Below, piece by piece: positions 27,083 to 36,063 of a stretch of 64,000 nucleotides of DNA. Positions within the stretch are counted from its first letter, which is position 1; each line of letters opens with the position of its first letter. The DNA lies in assembly GCA_963754645.1 (NCBI GenBank), contig CAVWGP010000004.1, forward strand, positions 806,001 through 870,000. The letters run 5' to 3'. The notes beneath the pieces are model-generated. The model did no database searches. It saw nothing but the letters and a program-made list of their open reading frames with translations, and was not told the origin of the DNA. The stretch comes from CAVWGP01 sp963754645 (lineage in GTDB: Bacteria > Pseudomonadota > Alphaproteobacteria > Bin65). A program made the translations under genes and the position numbers.

Positions 27083-27739
27083 ATGACCGATTTTGCCGCC
27101 GCGCGGCACAATATGGTTGAGGGGCAGATCCGCACCAACCGCGTAACGGAGCCGGCGCTGATTGAAGCGCTGGCGGCTCTGCCGCGAGAGATTTTCGTGC
27201 CGATCGAGCGCCGCGGCATTGCCTATGTCGACGACGACATCCGAATTGCGGCCAACCGCTTTCTGATGGAGCCGCTTGTCCTCGCACGTTTGATGCAGGC
27301 GGCGGAGGTAAGCAAATCAGACATCGCGCTCGATATCGGCTGCTGCACCGGGTACTCGACCGCCTTGCTCGCGCGGCTCGCGGCGACTGTTGTCGGCCTG
27401 GATAGCGACGCGGCGCTGGCGCAGCAGGCGAGCGACACGCTCGCGGCGCTCGCCATCGACAATGCCATCATCGTGCAAGGCCAGCTCGCCGGCGGGTACC
27501 CGAAACATTCGCCCTATGACGTCATACTTATCGGCGGGGCTTGCGCCGAGGTTCCATCCGCGATTGCGGAGCAATTGGCCGAAGGCGGCCGGCTGGTCAC
27601 CGTTCGCCGTGCCGGGCGCGGGATGGGCGAAGGATTGCTCATGGTCAAAAAGCACGGCGCCGTATCGAGCCGTGCCGTGTTCGACGCCGCGACGCCTTAC
27701 TTGCCGGGGTTCGAGCCACGTCGCCAATTTACCTTCTAG
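27083..27739 (+). CDS. Protein-L-isoaspartate O-methyltransferase family protein
   Basis: 218 residues. It begins MTDFAAARHNMVEGQIRTNRV, typical of the alphaproteobacterial PCMT-like proteins that sit before tolC. The SAM-binding motif I reads LDIGCCTGYSTALLARLAATVVGLD, where the usual second Gly/Ser-rich loop is partly Cys-rich. Later PYDVILIGGACAEVPSAIAEQLAEGGRLVTV provides motifs II-III. Canonical Pcm repairs isoaspartyl residues; this clade is divergent and its substrate is not certain. The start at 27083 is the natural N-terminus; the longer frame overlaps the tRNA region. It is followed by tolC in the same direction. Confidence 0.88.
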   Translation: MTDFAAARHNMVEGQIRTNRVTEPALIEALAALPREIFVPIERRGIAYVDDDIRIAANRFLMEPLVLARLMQAAEVSKSDIALDIGCCTGYSTALLARLAATVVGLDSDAALAQQASDTLAALAIDNAIIVQGQLAGGYPKHSPYDVILIGGACAEVPSAIAEQLAEGGRLVTVRRAGRGMGEGLLMVKKHGAVSSRAVFDAATPYLPGFEPRRQFTF

Positions 27740-27879
27740 TATTCATTACTTTGATATCAAAAAACATAGTATGTTGGGCGTCGGGGATGATCGACGGTTC
27801 CGCGGCGGTCTATGATGGGGCGGAAGCAAGATCGGCCTTCGAATCGATTGTCAGACCGTTCAAGACCGAGGGTGGCAGC

Positions 27880-29322
27880 GTGAAAAAGCAGATAAAATCG
27901 GGCGCGGCACGTAGAGCGCGGGGCAAGGCTGGCGGTATTGCGGCCGGTACGTTTATGATGCTTGCTACTCTAGTCGTCGGCTCGGCCGAGGCCGAGACCC
28001 TCAACGAAGCCCTGATACACGCTTATCAAAACAATCCGCGTATTCTTGCGGCGCGGGACCGGCTCAAAGCCACGGACGAGCAGATCGCCCAGGCGATATC
28101 GCTGTTTCGGCCAAGCGTGACGCTGCAGGCCACGGGTGGCTTCGCGACGACCCGTCAATGGCAAGACAATTCGCCCAAAAGCGGACAGCGGCTCAATCCG
28201 GCTTCCGCCTCGCTGACCATCACTCAGCCGCTGTTCCGCGGCGGACGCGAGTATTCCGAACTCGAGCGCGCGGAAAAAACAATTCGCGCCGAGCGGGCGC
28301 GCCTGCATGTCGCCGAGCAGGATGTTTTTATCGAAGTCGTTCGCGCCTACATGAACGTGGTCCGCGATCAAGCCATCGTCGGGCTGCGAACCAGCAATGT
28401 CGGCGTGTTGCAGAGGCAACTCCAGGCGGTGCGGGATCGCTTCAACGTCGGCGAAGTGACCCGGACGGACGTGGCCCAGGCCGAAGCCAGCGTGCAGCGC
28501 GCCGAGGCCAATCGCGTCGTCGCGGTCGGAAATTTTGAAAACTCCAGAGCCAATTACGTGAACCTTGTCGGTAAATCGCCTGGGCGCCTGAGCGAGCCGC
28601 GGATCAATGTCGCGCTGCCGGCGCAGCTGACCGGCGCGCTCCAAACGGCGCGGGTGACCAATCCCACGATTATCGCCGCGCATTTCGAGGAGAACGCGGC
28701 GCGGCACGCCGTCGATTCGGTAATTCGCGAACTCATGCCGCAAGTATCCTTGAACGGATCCGTGTCGCGCAACTATGAGCAAAATTTTGTCCACCAGAAA
28801 TCCGATTCAGCTTCGTTGATCGCAACGGTGACCGTTCCGCTCTACGAGTTGGGCGCCACCCATTCGCGCGTACGCGCGGCAAAGCAGGCGGTCTTTCAGC
28901 GCGGAAACGATCTGGCGCAGGCGCGGCGGACGGTCGAAGAAGCGGCAACGCGCGCGTGGAGTTCGCTGCAAGCCGCGCGTTCCAGCGTCCGCGCCTTCGA
29001 AGCCGAGTCGCGCGCCAACAATATCGCGCTTGAAGGCGTTCGGCAGGAGAACCGGGCGGGGCTCCGCACTGTGTTGGATGTCTTGGATGCCGAACAACGT
29101 CTGCTCGATTCCCAGGTGAATCTCGTCGGTGCGCGCCGCGATGTGACGGTCGCGGTCTATGAATTGATTTCGGCGATCGGACGGCTGACCGCCGCTGAAC
29201 TCAAGCTGCCAGTACCGATCTACGATGCAACCCTGTATTATCGGGCCATAAAATATTTGCCGGCGGGTTTCGGTCCTTCGACGGGCAAACCCTCTGTTCT
29301 GCCTGCGGAAAAGGCGCCCTAA
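27880..29322 (+). CDS. tolC: TolC-family outer-membrane channel protein
   Basis: 480 residues with GTG start. The N-terminus VKKQIKSGAARRARGK followed by a hydrophobic stretch to VVGSAEAE is a signal peptide; the mature protein opens with TLNEALIHAYQNNPRILAARDRLKATDEQIAQA. Two repeated helical/strand halves (each with LxxAERTIRAERARLHVAEQD-like coils) define the trimeric alpha-barrel channel used by type I secretion and RND pumps. GAGGGTGG upstream supports GTG at 27880; ATG 27787 would add 31 residues before the signal. Its position between pcm and the PopZ-like gene is standard in alphaproteobacteria. Confidence 0.93.
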   Translation: MKKQIKSGAARRARGKAGGIAAGTFMMLATLVVGSAEAETLNEALIHAYQNNPRILAARDRLKATDEQIAQAISLFRPSVTLQATGGFATTRQWQDNSPKSGQRLNPASASLTITQPLFRGGREYSELERAEKTIRAERARLHVAEQDVFIEVVRAYMNVVRDQAIVGLRTSNVGVLQRQLQAVRDRFNVGEVTRTDVAQAEASVQRAEANRVVAVGNFENSRANYVNLVGKSPGRLSEPRINVALPAQLTGALQTARVTNPTIIAAHFEENAARHAVDSVIRELMPQVSLNGSVSRNYEQNFVHQKSDSASLIATVTVPLYELGATHSRVRAAKQAVFQRGNDLAQARRTVEEAATRAWSSLQAARSSVRAFEAESRANNIALEGVRQENRAGLRTVLDVLDAEQRLLDSQVNLVGARRDVTVAVYELISAIGRLTAAELKLPVPIYDATLYYRAIKYLPAGFGPSTGKPSVLPAEKAP

Positions 29323-29339
29323 ATCTTTTTCTTAGCCAT

Positions 29340-29354
29340 TTAACGGCTTGTTTA
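29340..29354. promoter_or_regulatory. CtrA-like half-matching box upstream of popZ-like gene
   Basis: TTAA, seven bases, TTTA: one mismatch from TTAA-N7-TTAA, 70 bases before the start of a polar-organizer homologue. Plausible as a cell-cycle site but unproven. Confidence 0.3.
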
Positions 29355-29423
29355 CTGAACTTGGGTAGCGTCGGGTTTCCGGAATTTGAGTTTTTGGAAT
29401 ATTGCGGAATATCCTGAGGTTAG

Positions 29424-31997
29424 ATGATGAGCGATACAGGCAAAGGGCAAGAACCGTCGATGGAAGAGATTCTCTCTTCAATTCGCCGGATCATCGCTGA
29501 AGACGAAGCCAGCCGAGGCCGGCCATCGGCCACATCATTGGGTGCGTCGCGCCAGGTCAGTCCGCCGCCGGCGATCGCGCCGCTTCGGCCACCGCAATCT
29601 TCCAGCGATACGCCCAGCCGTCGCATGCGCGTTGGGCAGGCGCCAGGTTCGGCTGCGCCGCCTGCAGCGCCACCACGGCCGCAACCTCAGCCGGCTGCCG
29701 AGGCCATTCTGGAATTGACGTTGCCGGCACAAAATGCCGATATGCCAACGCGCCGCAGCCGGCTCAATCCCCCGAGTAACACCGCAACAATGGCGGCTCC
29801 CGCGCGCCCAGCCTTTCAGCCAATGGGCGCCGACAATGCCGTTCTCGAACTTACCAATCCCGCCGCGTCGCCGGACACGCCAAGCCGCCGAGCTCGTTTC
29901 GGGCAGCCGCTGCCGGCGCCGCCGCGCATACCCGCGGAACCTGCGCCGGACGCCATTCTCGATTTGACGGAGATGGCACCACTGGATCCCATCGCACCGA
30001 AGTCGGACATGGGAGGTTTTTCGAAGTCCCGCCAAGCGCCGCCGGTCGGTGTTCCGGCATCGGTCGGCACAGGTTATTCGCGCGGTGTGCCGCCCGCGCC
30101 GTCGAGCTTCGAAGCTCCCCCAGCCGACCAGCCCATCATGCCAAGCGAAAGCGACGATGAAAGCCCAAGTCGCCGCGTTTTCAAGCGACGTCAATCGGCG
30201 AGTCCCGCTTTTGCCGAGTTGACGCAATCGGGCCCTACGACCAATTTTGCTTCGGATCCCTTTGCCAAGCCACCGATGGCCGGCCTGGGAGCGAGCCCCG
30301 AAGCGCCGGCGAAATCGCCGAACATCGATATTCGAAAGCCAGCGCAAGCCACGCCGGTTGCTAGCCCCGCCGATCCATTCCTGTCAGACGATATTGCAGC
30401 GCCTGCTCCGTTGGCGCCGCCGCCGGTTGCTGTTCCGGTCCGCCCGGCGGTCGACGCGATCACGCCTCCGAAGACGGCGGCGCTGGCACCGTCCGAAGCC
30501 GACTTGCGCAAGGCAGCCGAAGGCGCGGTCAAAGCGTGGGTCGAAGCCAATCTGGGCGGTCTGGTCGAGAGTTGCATTTCCCCGGCATTGACCAACCAAG
30601 TGCCTATTTTGGTTCAAACCCATGTGGCAAGCCTTATTGCCAAGGATATGCCCACGGCGGTCGAGCGCAAGCTTTCGAGTACGCTCGCAACCGAATTGCC
30701 TGGGATCGTCCAGGCGCAAGTTTCCGGCTATCTGAGCCGGGACGTGCCCGCGGCGATTGAGCGCGGCCTTGCAGGCTCGCTGGCAAATCAACTGCCGAGC
30801 ATTATTCAGGAACAAGTGCAACCGGTCATAGCAGGTTTGGTCGACCAAGCGGTCGTAGAGCATTTCGCCAGCAAGGGGGCGTCGCTTGTTCGCCCGCTGG
30901 TCGACGAACGCCTTGGCGCGGCGCTGGATGCGCGCCTGCCGACGATGATCAGCGACGCCATCGGGCCCGCCCTCGGCGTCGCGATGCACAAGAACCTGCC
31001 GGCCGCGGTGGGTGCACATTTCGAAACTGAAAAAGAAGCGATTAGGCGCCTGGTCAATGAACAGGTGAAAAACGCACTCAGCCCCGCCATGATCGAGAGG
31101 CACGTTCAACCGGCGATTTCGGGTTCGATTGAGAAGGCCGTCGAACAGCAAATTGCCAGCCGTGGCGTATCGCTCGTCCGGCCCCTGATCGACGAACGCG
31201 TCGGCACGGCCTTGGACGCACGCGTGCCGGCCATGATCAATGAATTGATCCAATCGGCGCTCGGCGTCGCTTTGCACAAGAGCCTGCCGATCGCGATCGG
31301 CCAGCAATTGGAGCAAGAAAGGGACTCTTTGAGCCGCATGGTCGACGAGCGGGTCAAGGGCGCCTTTGGGGCTGGCGCGATCGAGCAGCAAGTTCAGCCG
31401 ATGATTGCCAGCTCTGTCGAGCGCGCCGTCGAGCAGCAGTTCGCAGCGAAAGGCGAGGCGATCGTCAGGCCGATGATCGAAGAGCGCATCGGCGCGGCGG
31501 TCGACGCCCGCTTGCCGGCGGTGATCGACCAAGCGATCGGATCGGCCCTCGGCGTTGCTTTGCACAAGAGCCTGCCGGTCGCGATCAGCCGGCAATTGGA
31601 GCAAGAAAAGGACTCTCTGGGCCGCATGGTCGACGAGCGAGTCAAGGGCGCCTTCGGTGCCGGCGCGATCGAGCAGCAAGTTCAGCCGGCGATTGCCAGC
31701 TCTGTCGAGCGCGCCGTCGAGCAGCAGTTCGCAACGAAAGGCGAGGCGTTCGTCAGGCCGATGATCGAAGAGCGCATCGGCGCGGCTGTGGAGGCCCGCC
31801 TGCCGGCCTTGATCGACCAGGCGATCGGAACGGCGCTCGGCGTGGCACTGCACAAGAATCTGCCCGTGGCTGTCAGCCAGCATATGGAGCGTGACAAAGA
31901 CGCGATCGGCCGCCTCGTCGACGAACGCATGGGCAGCCTGATCGAAGATCGCGTCAAGGCAGCGCTGCGCAATTGGCTGCAGCGCCTCGCCGACTGA
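29424..31997 (+). CDS. popZ: PopZ-like (DUF2497) polar organizing protein with giant repeat extension
   Basis: 857 residues, far longer than Caulobacter PopZ (under 200). Residues 8-27 hold the conserved N-terminal helix GQEPSMEEILSSIRRIIAED, the partner-binding part of PopZ. A Pro/Ala-rich disordered linker to about residue 360 contains short repeated motifs (DTPSRR, DMPTRR, DTPSRR, ESPSRR; and LELT/LDLT). About 368-390 (AVKAWVEANLGGLVES) resembles the PopZ oligomerisation helix. After it come 32-residue units, then four 96-residue repeats (465-848). Its place between tolC and valS is the standard location of DUF2497 genes. PopZ condenses at cell poles and recruits chromosome and signalling factors; whether the added domain changes this is unknown. 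Confidence 0.85.
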   Translation: MMSDTGKGQEPSMEEILSSIRRIIAEDEASRGRPSATSLGASRQVSPPPAIAPLRPPQSSSDTPSRRMRVGQAPGSAAPPAAPPRPQPQPAAEAILELTLPAQNADMPTRRSRLNPPSNTATMAAPARPAFQPMGADNAVLELTNPAASPDTPSRRARFGQPLPAPPRIPAEPAPDAILDLTEMAPLDPIAPKSDMGGFSKSRQAPPVGVPASVGTGYSRGVPPAPSSFEAPPADQPIMPSESDDESPSRRVFKRRQSASPAFAELTQSGPTTNFASDPFAKPPMAGLGASPEAPAKSPNIDIRKPAQATPVASPADPFLSDDIAAPAPLAPPPVAVPVRPAVDAITPPKTAALAPSEADLRKAAEGAVKAWVEANLGGLVESCISPALTNQVPILVQTHVASLIAKDMPTAVERKLSSTLATELPGIVQAQVSGYLSRDVPAAIERGLAGSLANQLPSIIQEQVQPVIAGLVDQAVVEHFASKGASLVRPLVDERLGAALDARLPTMISDAIGPALGVAMHKNLPAAVGAHFETEKEAIRRLVNEQVKNALSPAMIERHVQPAISGSIEKAVEQQIASRGVSLVRPLIDERVGTALDARVPAMINELIQSALGVALHKSLPIAIGQQLEQERDSLSRMVDERVKGAFGAGAIEQQVQPMIASSVERAVEQQFAAKGEAIVRPMIEERIGAAVDARLPAVIDQAIGSALGVALHKSLPVAISRQLEQEKDSLGRMVDERVKGAFGAGAIEQQVQPAIASSVERAVEQQFATKGEAFVRPMIEERIGAAVEARLPALIDQAIGTALGVALHKNLPVAVSQHMERDKDAIGRLVDERMGSLIEDRVKAALRNWLQRLAD
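30816..31967 (+). repeat. Four tandem 288-bp coding repeats in the popZ-like gene
   Basis: Units start at 30816, 31104, 31392 and 31680, exactly 288 bases apart. Copies three and four are nearly identical at the DNA level in their first 140 bases; copy one is the most diverged. Each encodes 96 residues, divisible into three 32-residue parts, with the pattern VRPLIDER ... LDARLPAMI ... ALGVALHKSLP ... RMVDERVKGAFG. The order of divergence implies recent duplication toward the 3' end. Confidence 0.95.
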
Positions 31998-32021
31998 CCC
32001 GATCTCATAGCGTAATATTTT

Positions 32022-32055
32022 CGGGCCTTGCCGGTTGACCCATCGGCGAGGCCCG
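32022..32055 (+). terminator. Hairpin between popZ-like gene and valS
   Basis: CGGGCCTTGCCG pairs with CGGCGAGGCCCG (12 bp, one G-T) around a ten-base loop, 25 bases past the popZ-like stop. Only a weak T-rich tail (TTATGTTT) follows, so it may attenuate rather than fully stop transcription into valS. Confidence 0.45.
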
Positions 32056-32098
32056 TTATGTTTCGGCGCTACTGCGACCGGAACCGCAATCGAACGCC

Positions 32099-34879
32099 AT
32101 GTTGGAAAAAACATTCGATCCCGCCGCCGTCGAAGCGCGGCAATACGAACGCTGGGAGAAATCCGGCGCCTTCCGGCCAAGCCGGAACGGCGCGGCTGAG
32201 CCGTACACGATCGTCATCCCGCCGCCCAATGTCACGGGCAGCCTCCACATTGGGCACGCGCTCAACAATACGCTCCAGGACATTCTCATCCGCTATCGCC
32301 GCATGACCGGCCGCGACACGCTGTGGCAGCCGGGTACGGACCATGCCGGCATCGCGACGCAAATGGTCGTCGAGCGCCAGCTTGCGGCGCAGGGCGTCGG
32401 CCTCGCCCGGGGCGGCGCCATCGGCGACAACAAAAAGCGGATCGACCGCGACGAGTTCACCGCCCGGGTCTGGGAGTGGAAGGCGGTTTCCGGCGGCACG
32501 ATCACGAAGCAGTTGCGCCGGCTCGGCGCATCGGCGGATTGGTCGCGCGAGCGCTTCACAATGGATGAAGGCCTGTCCGCCGCTGTCCTGCGCGTCTTCG
32601 TCGAGCTTTACCGCAAGAAGTTGATCTACCGCGACAAGCGGCTGGTCAATTGGGACCCGAAGCTGCAAACCGCGATCTCCGATCTCGAAGTCGAGCAGCG
32701 CGAAATCCGCGGCAATCTCTGGCATTTTCGCTATCCGGTGGATGGCGAGGCCGAACGCTTCATCGTGATCGCGACAACGCGGCCCGAGACCATGCTGGGC
32801 GACACCGGTATTGCTGTGCATCCGTCGGACGAGCGCTATCGCGAGCTCGTCGGCCGGCACGCGATCCTGCCGCTGGTCGGCCGCCGCATCCCGATCGTTG
32901 CCGACGAATATGCCGATCCGGCGCAAGGCTCCGGCGCCGTCAAGATTACGCCGGCGCACGACTTTAACGATTTCGAGGTGGGAAAGCGGCACAAGCTCGA
33001 GGCGATCAACATCCTCGCCGCGGACGCGCGGCTCAACGATGCGGTGCCCGCCGAATATCGCGGCCTCGACCGATTCGAGGCGCGGAAGCGCGTCGTCGCG
33101 GCGATGGAAGCGCTCGGCTTGGTCGAGAAGATCGAGCCGCACACACATGCCGTGCCGCATGGCGACCGTTCCGACGTGCCGGTCGAGCCGTGGCTCACGA
33201 CGCAATGGTATGTCGATGCCAAAACGCTGGCCGCGCCCGCGATCGAGGCGGTGCGCAGCGGCAAGACCGTCTTCGTGCCGAAAAATTGGGAGCGCACCTT
33301 TTTTCATTGGATGGAGAACATCCAGCCCTGGAGCATTTCGCGGCAAATCTGGTGGGGCCATCAAGTGCCGGCGTGGTATGGCCCGGACGGCGCGATTTTC
33401 GTCGATTACAACGAGGCCGCGGCCGCGGCGCAGGCGGCAACGCACTACGGCAAACCGACGCCGCTGACGCGCGACGCCGACGTGCTCGACACGTGGTTTT
33501 CCTCGGCCCTGTGGCCGTTTTCGACGCTGGGATGGCCGGCGCAGACGCCCGAGCTGAAACGCTACTACCCGACCGACGTGCTCGTCACCGGCTTCGACAT
33601 CATCTTTTTCTGGGTCGCGCGGATGATGATGATGGGCCTGCATTTCATGAAGGAAACGCCGTTCCACACGGTCTACATCCATGCCCTGGTGCGCGACGAG
33701 AAGGGGCAGAAAATGTCGAAATCCAAGGGCAACGTGCTCGATCCCCTGGACCTGGTCGACAAATTCGGCGCCGATGCCGTGCGCTTCACCCTGACCGCGC
33801 TCGAGTCCCAGGGCCGCGACATCAAGCTCTCGGCGAACCGCATCGAAGGCTATCGTAACTTCGCGACCAAGATTTGGAACGCGGCGCGCTTTTGCGAGAT
33901 GAATCAGTGCAAGTACGGCGCGGATTTCGATCCGGCGCGCAACAAGCTCGCGGTCAATCGCTGGATCGTCAGCGAGTTTCAGCGCGCGTCGCGGGCCGTG
34001 ACGGCGGCGCTGGACGAATTCAAATTCAACGAAGCCGCGCTTGGCTGCTACCAATTCGTCTGGAACACCTATTGCGATTGGTATCTCGAATTCGTCAAGC
34101 CGATCCTGCAAGGCGGCGACGCGGCGGCCAAGGCCGAGGCGCAGGCGACGGCGCTGTGGGCGCTGCACCGGTCGCTGCACCTCTTGCACCCGATCATGCC
34201 GTTCGTGACCGAAGAGTTGTGGGAAAAGACCGGGGGCGGAGAGCGGATGTTGATTTCGGCGCCGTGGCCGGCCGCGGAGGACGCTCTGATCGACGAGGCC
34301 GCCGAAGCGCAGCTTGGCTGGGTCGTGCGCGCGGTATCGGGCATTCGCGGCGTGCGGGCGGAGCTGAACGTGCCGGCCGGCGCGCGGATTGCCTTGCTGG
34401 TCAAAGGCGCTTCGGCTGCGACGGCCGAACGGCTGAAACGCTACCGCGATCTGGTGGCCACCCTGGCGCGTCTCGATGCGATTGACGCGGCGACGGAGGC
34501 GCCCAAGGGCGCTGTCCAGATCGTGCTCGACGAGGCGACGCTGATCTTGCCGCTTTCGGGCGTTATCGATCTCGATCAAGAAAAGGCGCGGCTACGGAAG
34601 GAAGTCGAGCGCTTCGAGGGTGAAATCGCCAAGATCGACGGCAAGCTCACGAACGAGAGCTTCGTCGCCAAGGCACCGCCCGAAGTCGTCGAGGAACAGC
34701 GCGAGCGGCGCGCCGATGCCGAGCAGGCGCGCGCCAAACTGGTCGAAGCACTGGCTCGAATTCGAGACGGCGTAGTCACGACGGCGACGGCAAGAGTGGT
34801 TGCCCGGTCGCCGTTGACTGGCGGCAGGGTCGGCCATACTGTGGTGATATATCACCAGTTGGCGGAGATCCGGCCATGA
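32099..34879 (+). CDS. valS: Valyl-tRNA synthetase
   Basis: 926 residues, class I enzyme charging tRNA-Val with editing of threonyl products. It contains PPPNVTGSLHIGHAL (HIGH at 50-53), the editing-domain stretch TTRPETMLGDTGIAVHP and the KMSKS loop EKGQKMSKSKGNVLDPLD. The C-terminal coiled coil (DLDQEKARLRKEVERFEGEIAKIDGKL) contacts tRNA. Length is standard. The last residues (GHTVVIYHQLAEIRP) overlap a perfect palindrome and an ATGA overlap with the next gene, so the tail may have been extended or altered by fusion to the downstream region. Confidence 0.97.
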   Translation: MLEKTFDPAAVEARQYERWEKSGAFRPSRNGAAEPYTIVIPPPNVTGSLHIGHALNNTLQDILIRYRRMTGRDTLWQPGTDHAGIATQMVVERQLAAQGVGLARGGAIGDNKKRIDRDEFTARVWEWKAVSGGTITKQLRRLGASADWSRERFTMDEGLSAAVLRVFVELYRKKLIYRDKRLVNWDPKLQTAISDLEVEQREIRGNLWHFRYPVDGEAERFIVIATTRPETMLGDTGIAVHPSDERYRELVGRHAILPLVGRRIPIVADEYADPAQGSGAVKITPAHDFNDFEVGKRHKLEAINILAADARLNDAVPAEYRGLDRFEARKRVVAAMEALGLVEKIEPHTHAVPHGDRSDVPVEPWLTTQWYVDAKTLAAPAIEAVRSGKTVFVPKNWERTFFHWMENIQPWSISRQIWWGHQVPAWYGPDGAIFVDYNEAAAAAQAATHYGKPTPLTRDADVLDTWFSSALWPFSTLGWPAQTPELKRYYPTDVLVTGFDIIFFWVARMMMMGLHFMKETPFHTVYIHALVRDEKGQKMSKSKGNVLDPLDLVDKFGADAVRFTLTALESQGRDIKLSANRIEGYRNFATKIWNAARFCEMNQCKYGADFDPARNKLAVNRWIVSEFQRASRAVTAALDEFKFNEAALGCYQFVWNTYCDWYLEFVKPILQGGDAAAKAEAQATALWALHRSLHLLHPIMPFVTEELWEKTGGGERMLISAPWPAAEDALIDEAAEAQLGWVVRAVSGIRGVRAELNVPAGARIALLVKGASAATAERLKRYRDLVATLARLDAIDAATEAPKGAVQIVLDEATLILPLSGVIDLDQEKARLRKEVERFEGEIAKIDGKLTNESFVAKAPPEVVEEQRERRADAEQARAKLVEALARIRDGVVTTATARVVARSPLTGGRVGHTVVIYHQLAEIRP
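34842..34857. promoter_or_regulatory. Perfect 16-bp palindrome, candidate operator
   Basis: TGGTGATATATCACCA, perfectly symmetric, in the last codons of valS and 19 bases before the start of the PhyH gene at 34876. Its core TGATATATCA recurs at 40208 and, with one mismatch, at 36405. A GntR/FCD regulator gene lies at 39453. Confidence 0.55.
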
Positions 34880-35790
34880 CCCCCGAAGCTATTCTTGCCT
34901 TGAAACCGCGCGTCCTCAGCCAGGCGCAGCGCGAATTGTATTTCGAGAATGGCTATTTGCTTCTGCCAAAAATTATTCCCGACGAATGGGTCGAGAAGCT
35001 GCGCGCGACCACGGCGGAGATGATGAACCGCAGCCGAGCGGTGTCGAAATCCGACGCGGTGTGGGACTTGGATATGGGCCATAGCTCGGCGCGTCCGCGA
35101 TTGCGGCGCCTGTCCTGCCCTTGCGATCATCACCCGGTCTATTGGGATTACGTGTCCAAGAGCCTGCTTGGCGATATCGCCGCCGATCTGCTCGGGCCCG
35201 ACGTGAAATTCCATCACTCGAAGCTCAACTTCAAGGCCTCGGAGGGCGGCGCCGAGGTGAAGTGGCACCAGGACATCCAGTTCTGGCCGCACACGAATTA
35301 CTCGCCGCTGACGATCGGCACCTACATTTACGACTGTACCACGGCGAACGGCGCGGTCGGCGTCATTCCCGGCAGCCACAAGGGCGAGCTATTCGATCAA
35401 TACAACGACAAGGGCCAGTGGACCGGATGCCTGAGCGAGAGGGATGTCAAGCGCGTCGATACGTCGAAGGCGGTCTATCTCGAAGGGCCGCCCGGTTCGC
35501 TCACGATTTACAATTGCCGCGCCATCCATGGCAGCGCGGTCAACGACTCGCCGCTCGATCGGCCTCTGTTCCTGGTGACACTGGCGTCGTCCGACGCGCA
35601 CGCCTACACGGCGAACCCGCTGAAATCGCGCTACGAGCACGCCCACATTCGCGGCACGAAGGCGCGCTGGGCGCAGCACGATCCGCGGCCCTGCCTGCTG
35701 CCGCCGGATTGGTCGGGCGGTTACAGTTCGATCTTCGCGCTGCAGCAGGGCGAGACGGCCGATGAAGGCATCCGCGCCTACGCCGGTTAG
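34876..35790 (+). CDS. Phytanoyl-CoA dioxygenase (PhyH) family protein
   Basis: 304 residues, Fe(II)/2-oxoglutarate-dependent dioxygenase. The metal-binding motif is EVKWHQDIQFW (His131, Asp133) on the expected jelly-roll strand; the distal His is in CRAIHGS, and the 2-oxoglutarate-binding Arg probably in LDRPLFL. Such enzymes hydroxylate fatty acyl-CoA, quorum molecules or other small molecules; the substrate cannot be read from the sequence. ATG overlaps the valS stop (ATGA), an odd pairing for a housekeeping synthetase. The palindrome at 34842-34857 suggests a separate regulated promoter inside valS. Confidence 0.9.
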   Translation: MTPEAILALKPRVLSQAQRELYFENGYLLLPKIIPDEWVEKLRATTAEMMNRSRAVSKSDAVWDLDMGHSSARPRLRRLSCPCDHHPVYWDYVSKSLLGDIAADLLGPDVKFHHSKLNFKASEGGAEVKWHQDIQFWPHTNYSPLTIGTYIYDCTTANGAVGVIPGSHKGELFDQYNDKGQWTGCLSERDVKRVDTSKAVYLEGPPGSLTIYNCRAIHGSAVNDSPLDRPLFLVTLASSDAHAYTANPLKSRYEHAHIRGTKARWAQHDPRPCLLPPDWSGGYSSIFALQQGETADEGIRAYAG

Positions 35791-35791
35791 C

Positions 35792-35980
35792 TCAACAGCG
35801 CCGGCAGCGCAATTTCTCGAAAATTTCCGCCCAGTCGCCGTCGGTGGCCGCAAAGTCGAGCAGGCAGCGGAGCGCCTTCGACGGATCGGGCATGTCGTAA
35901 CGCTTGGCGATCGCTTGCAGCATGTCCCAGGAATCCGGGTAGATTTCGAAGGTGACGCGAAGCTTGGGAATTTGGGTCAT
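35792..35980 (-). CDS. Small RHH-like alphaproteobacterial protein
   Basis: 62 residues (MTQIPKLRVTFEIYPDSWDML ... SKALRCLLDFAATDGDWAEIF). The N-terminal strand followed by two helices is compatible with a ribbon-helix-helix fold, and I recall closely similar small proteins in many alphaproteobacteria, with the conserved tail LDFAATDGDW and a CxxC-like end (CRRC). It is compact, lacks a signal peptide and converges with the PhyH gene (the two stops are two bases apart). Function unknown. Confidence 0.6.
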   Translation of the reverse strand: MTQIPKLRVTFEIYPDSWDMLQAIAKRYDMPDPSKALRCLLDFAATDGDWAEIFEKLRCRRC

Positions 35981-36063
35981 GGGCGCCGCCGGATTTCGGG
36001 TGAAGGCTGCGCGCTCCTAGCATGGCGCCGCGCGGCGAACGACAGGAAAAGCGGAGTGGGTCG

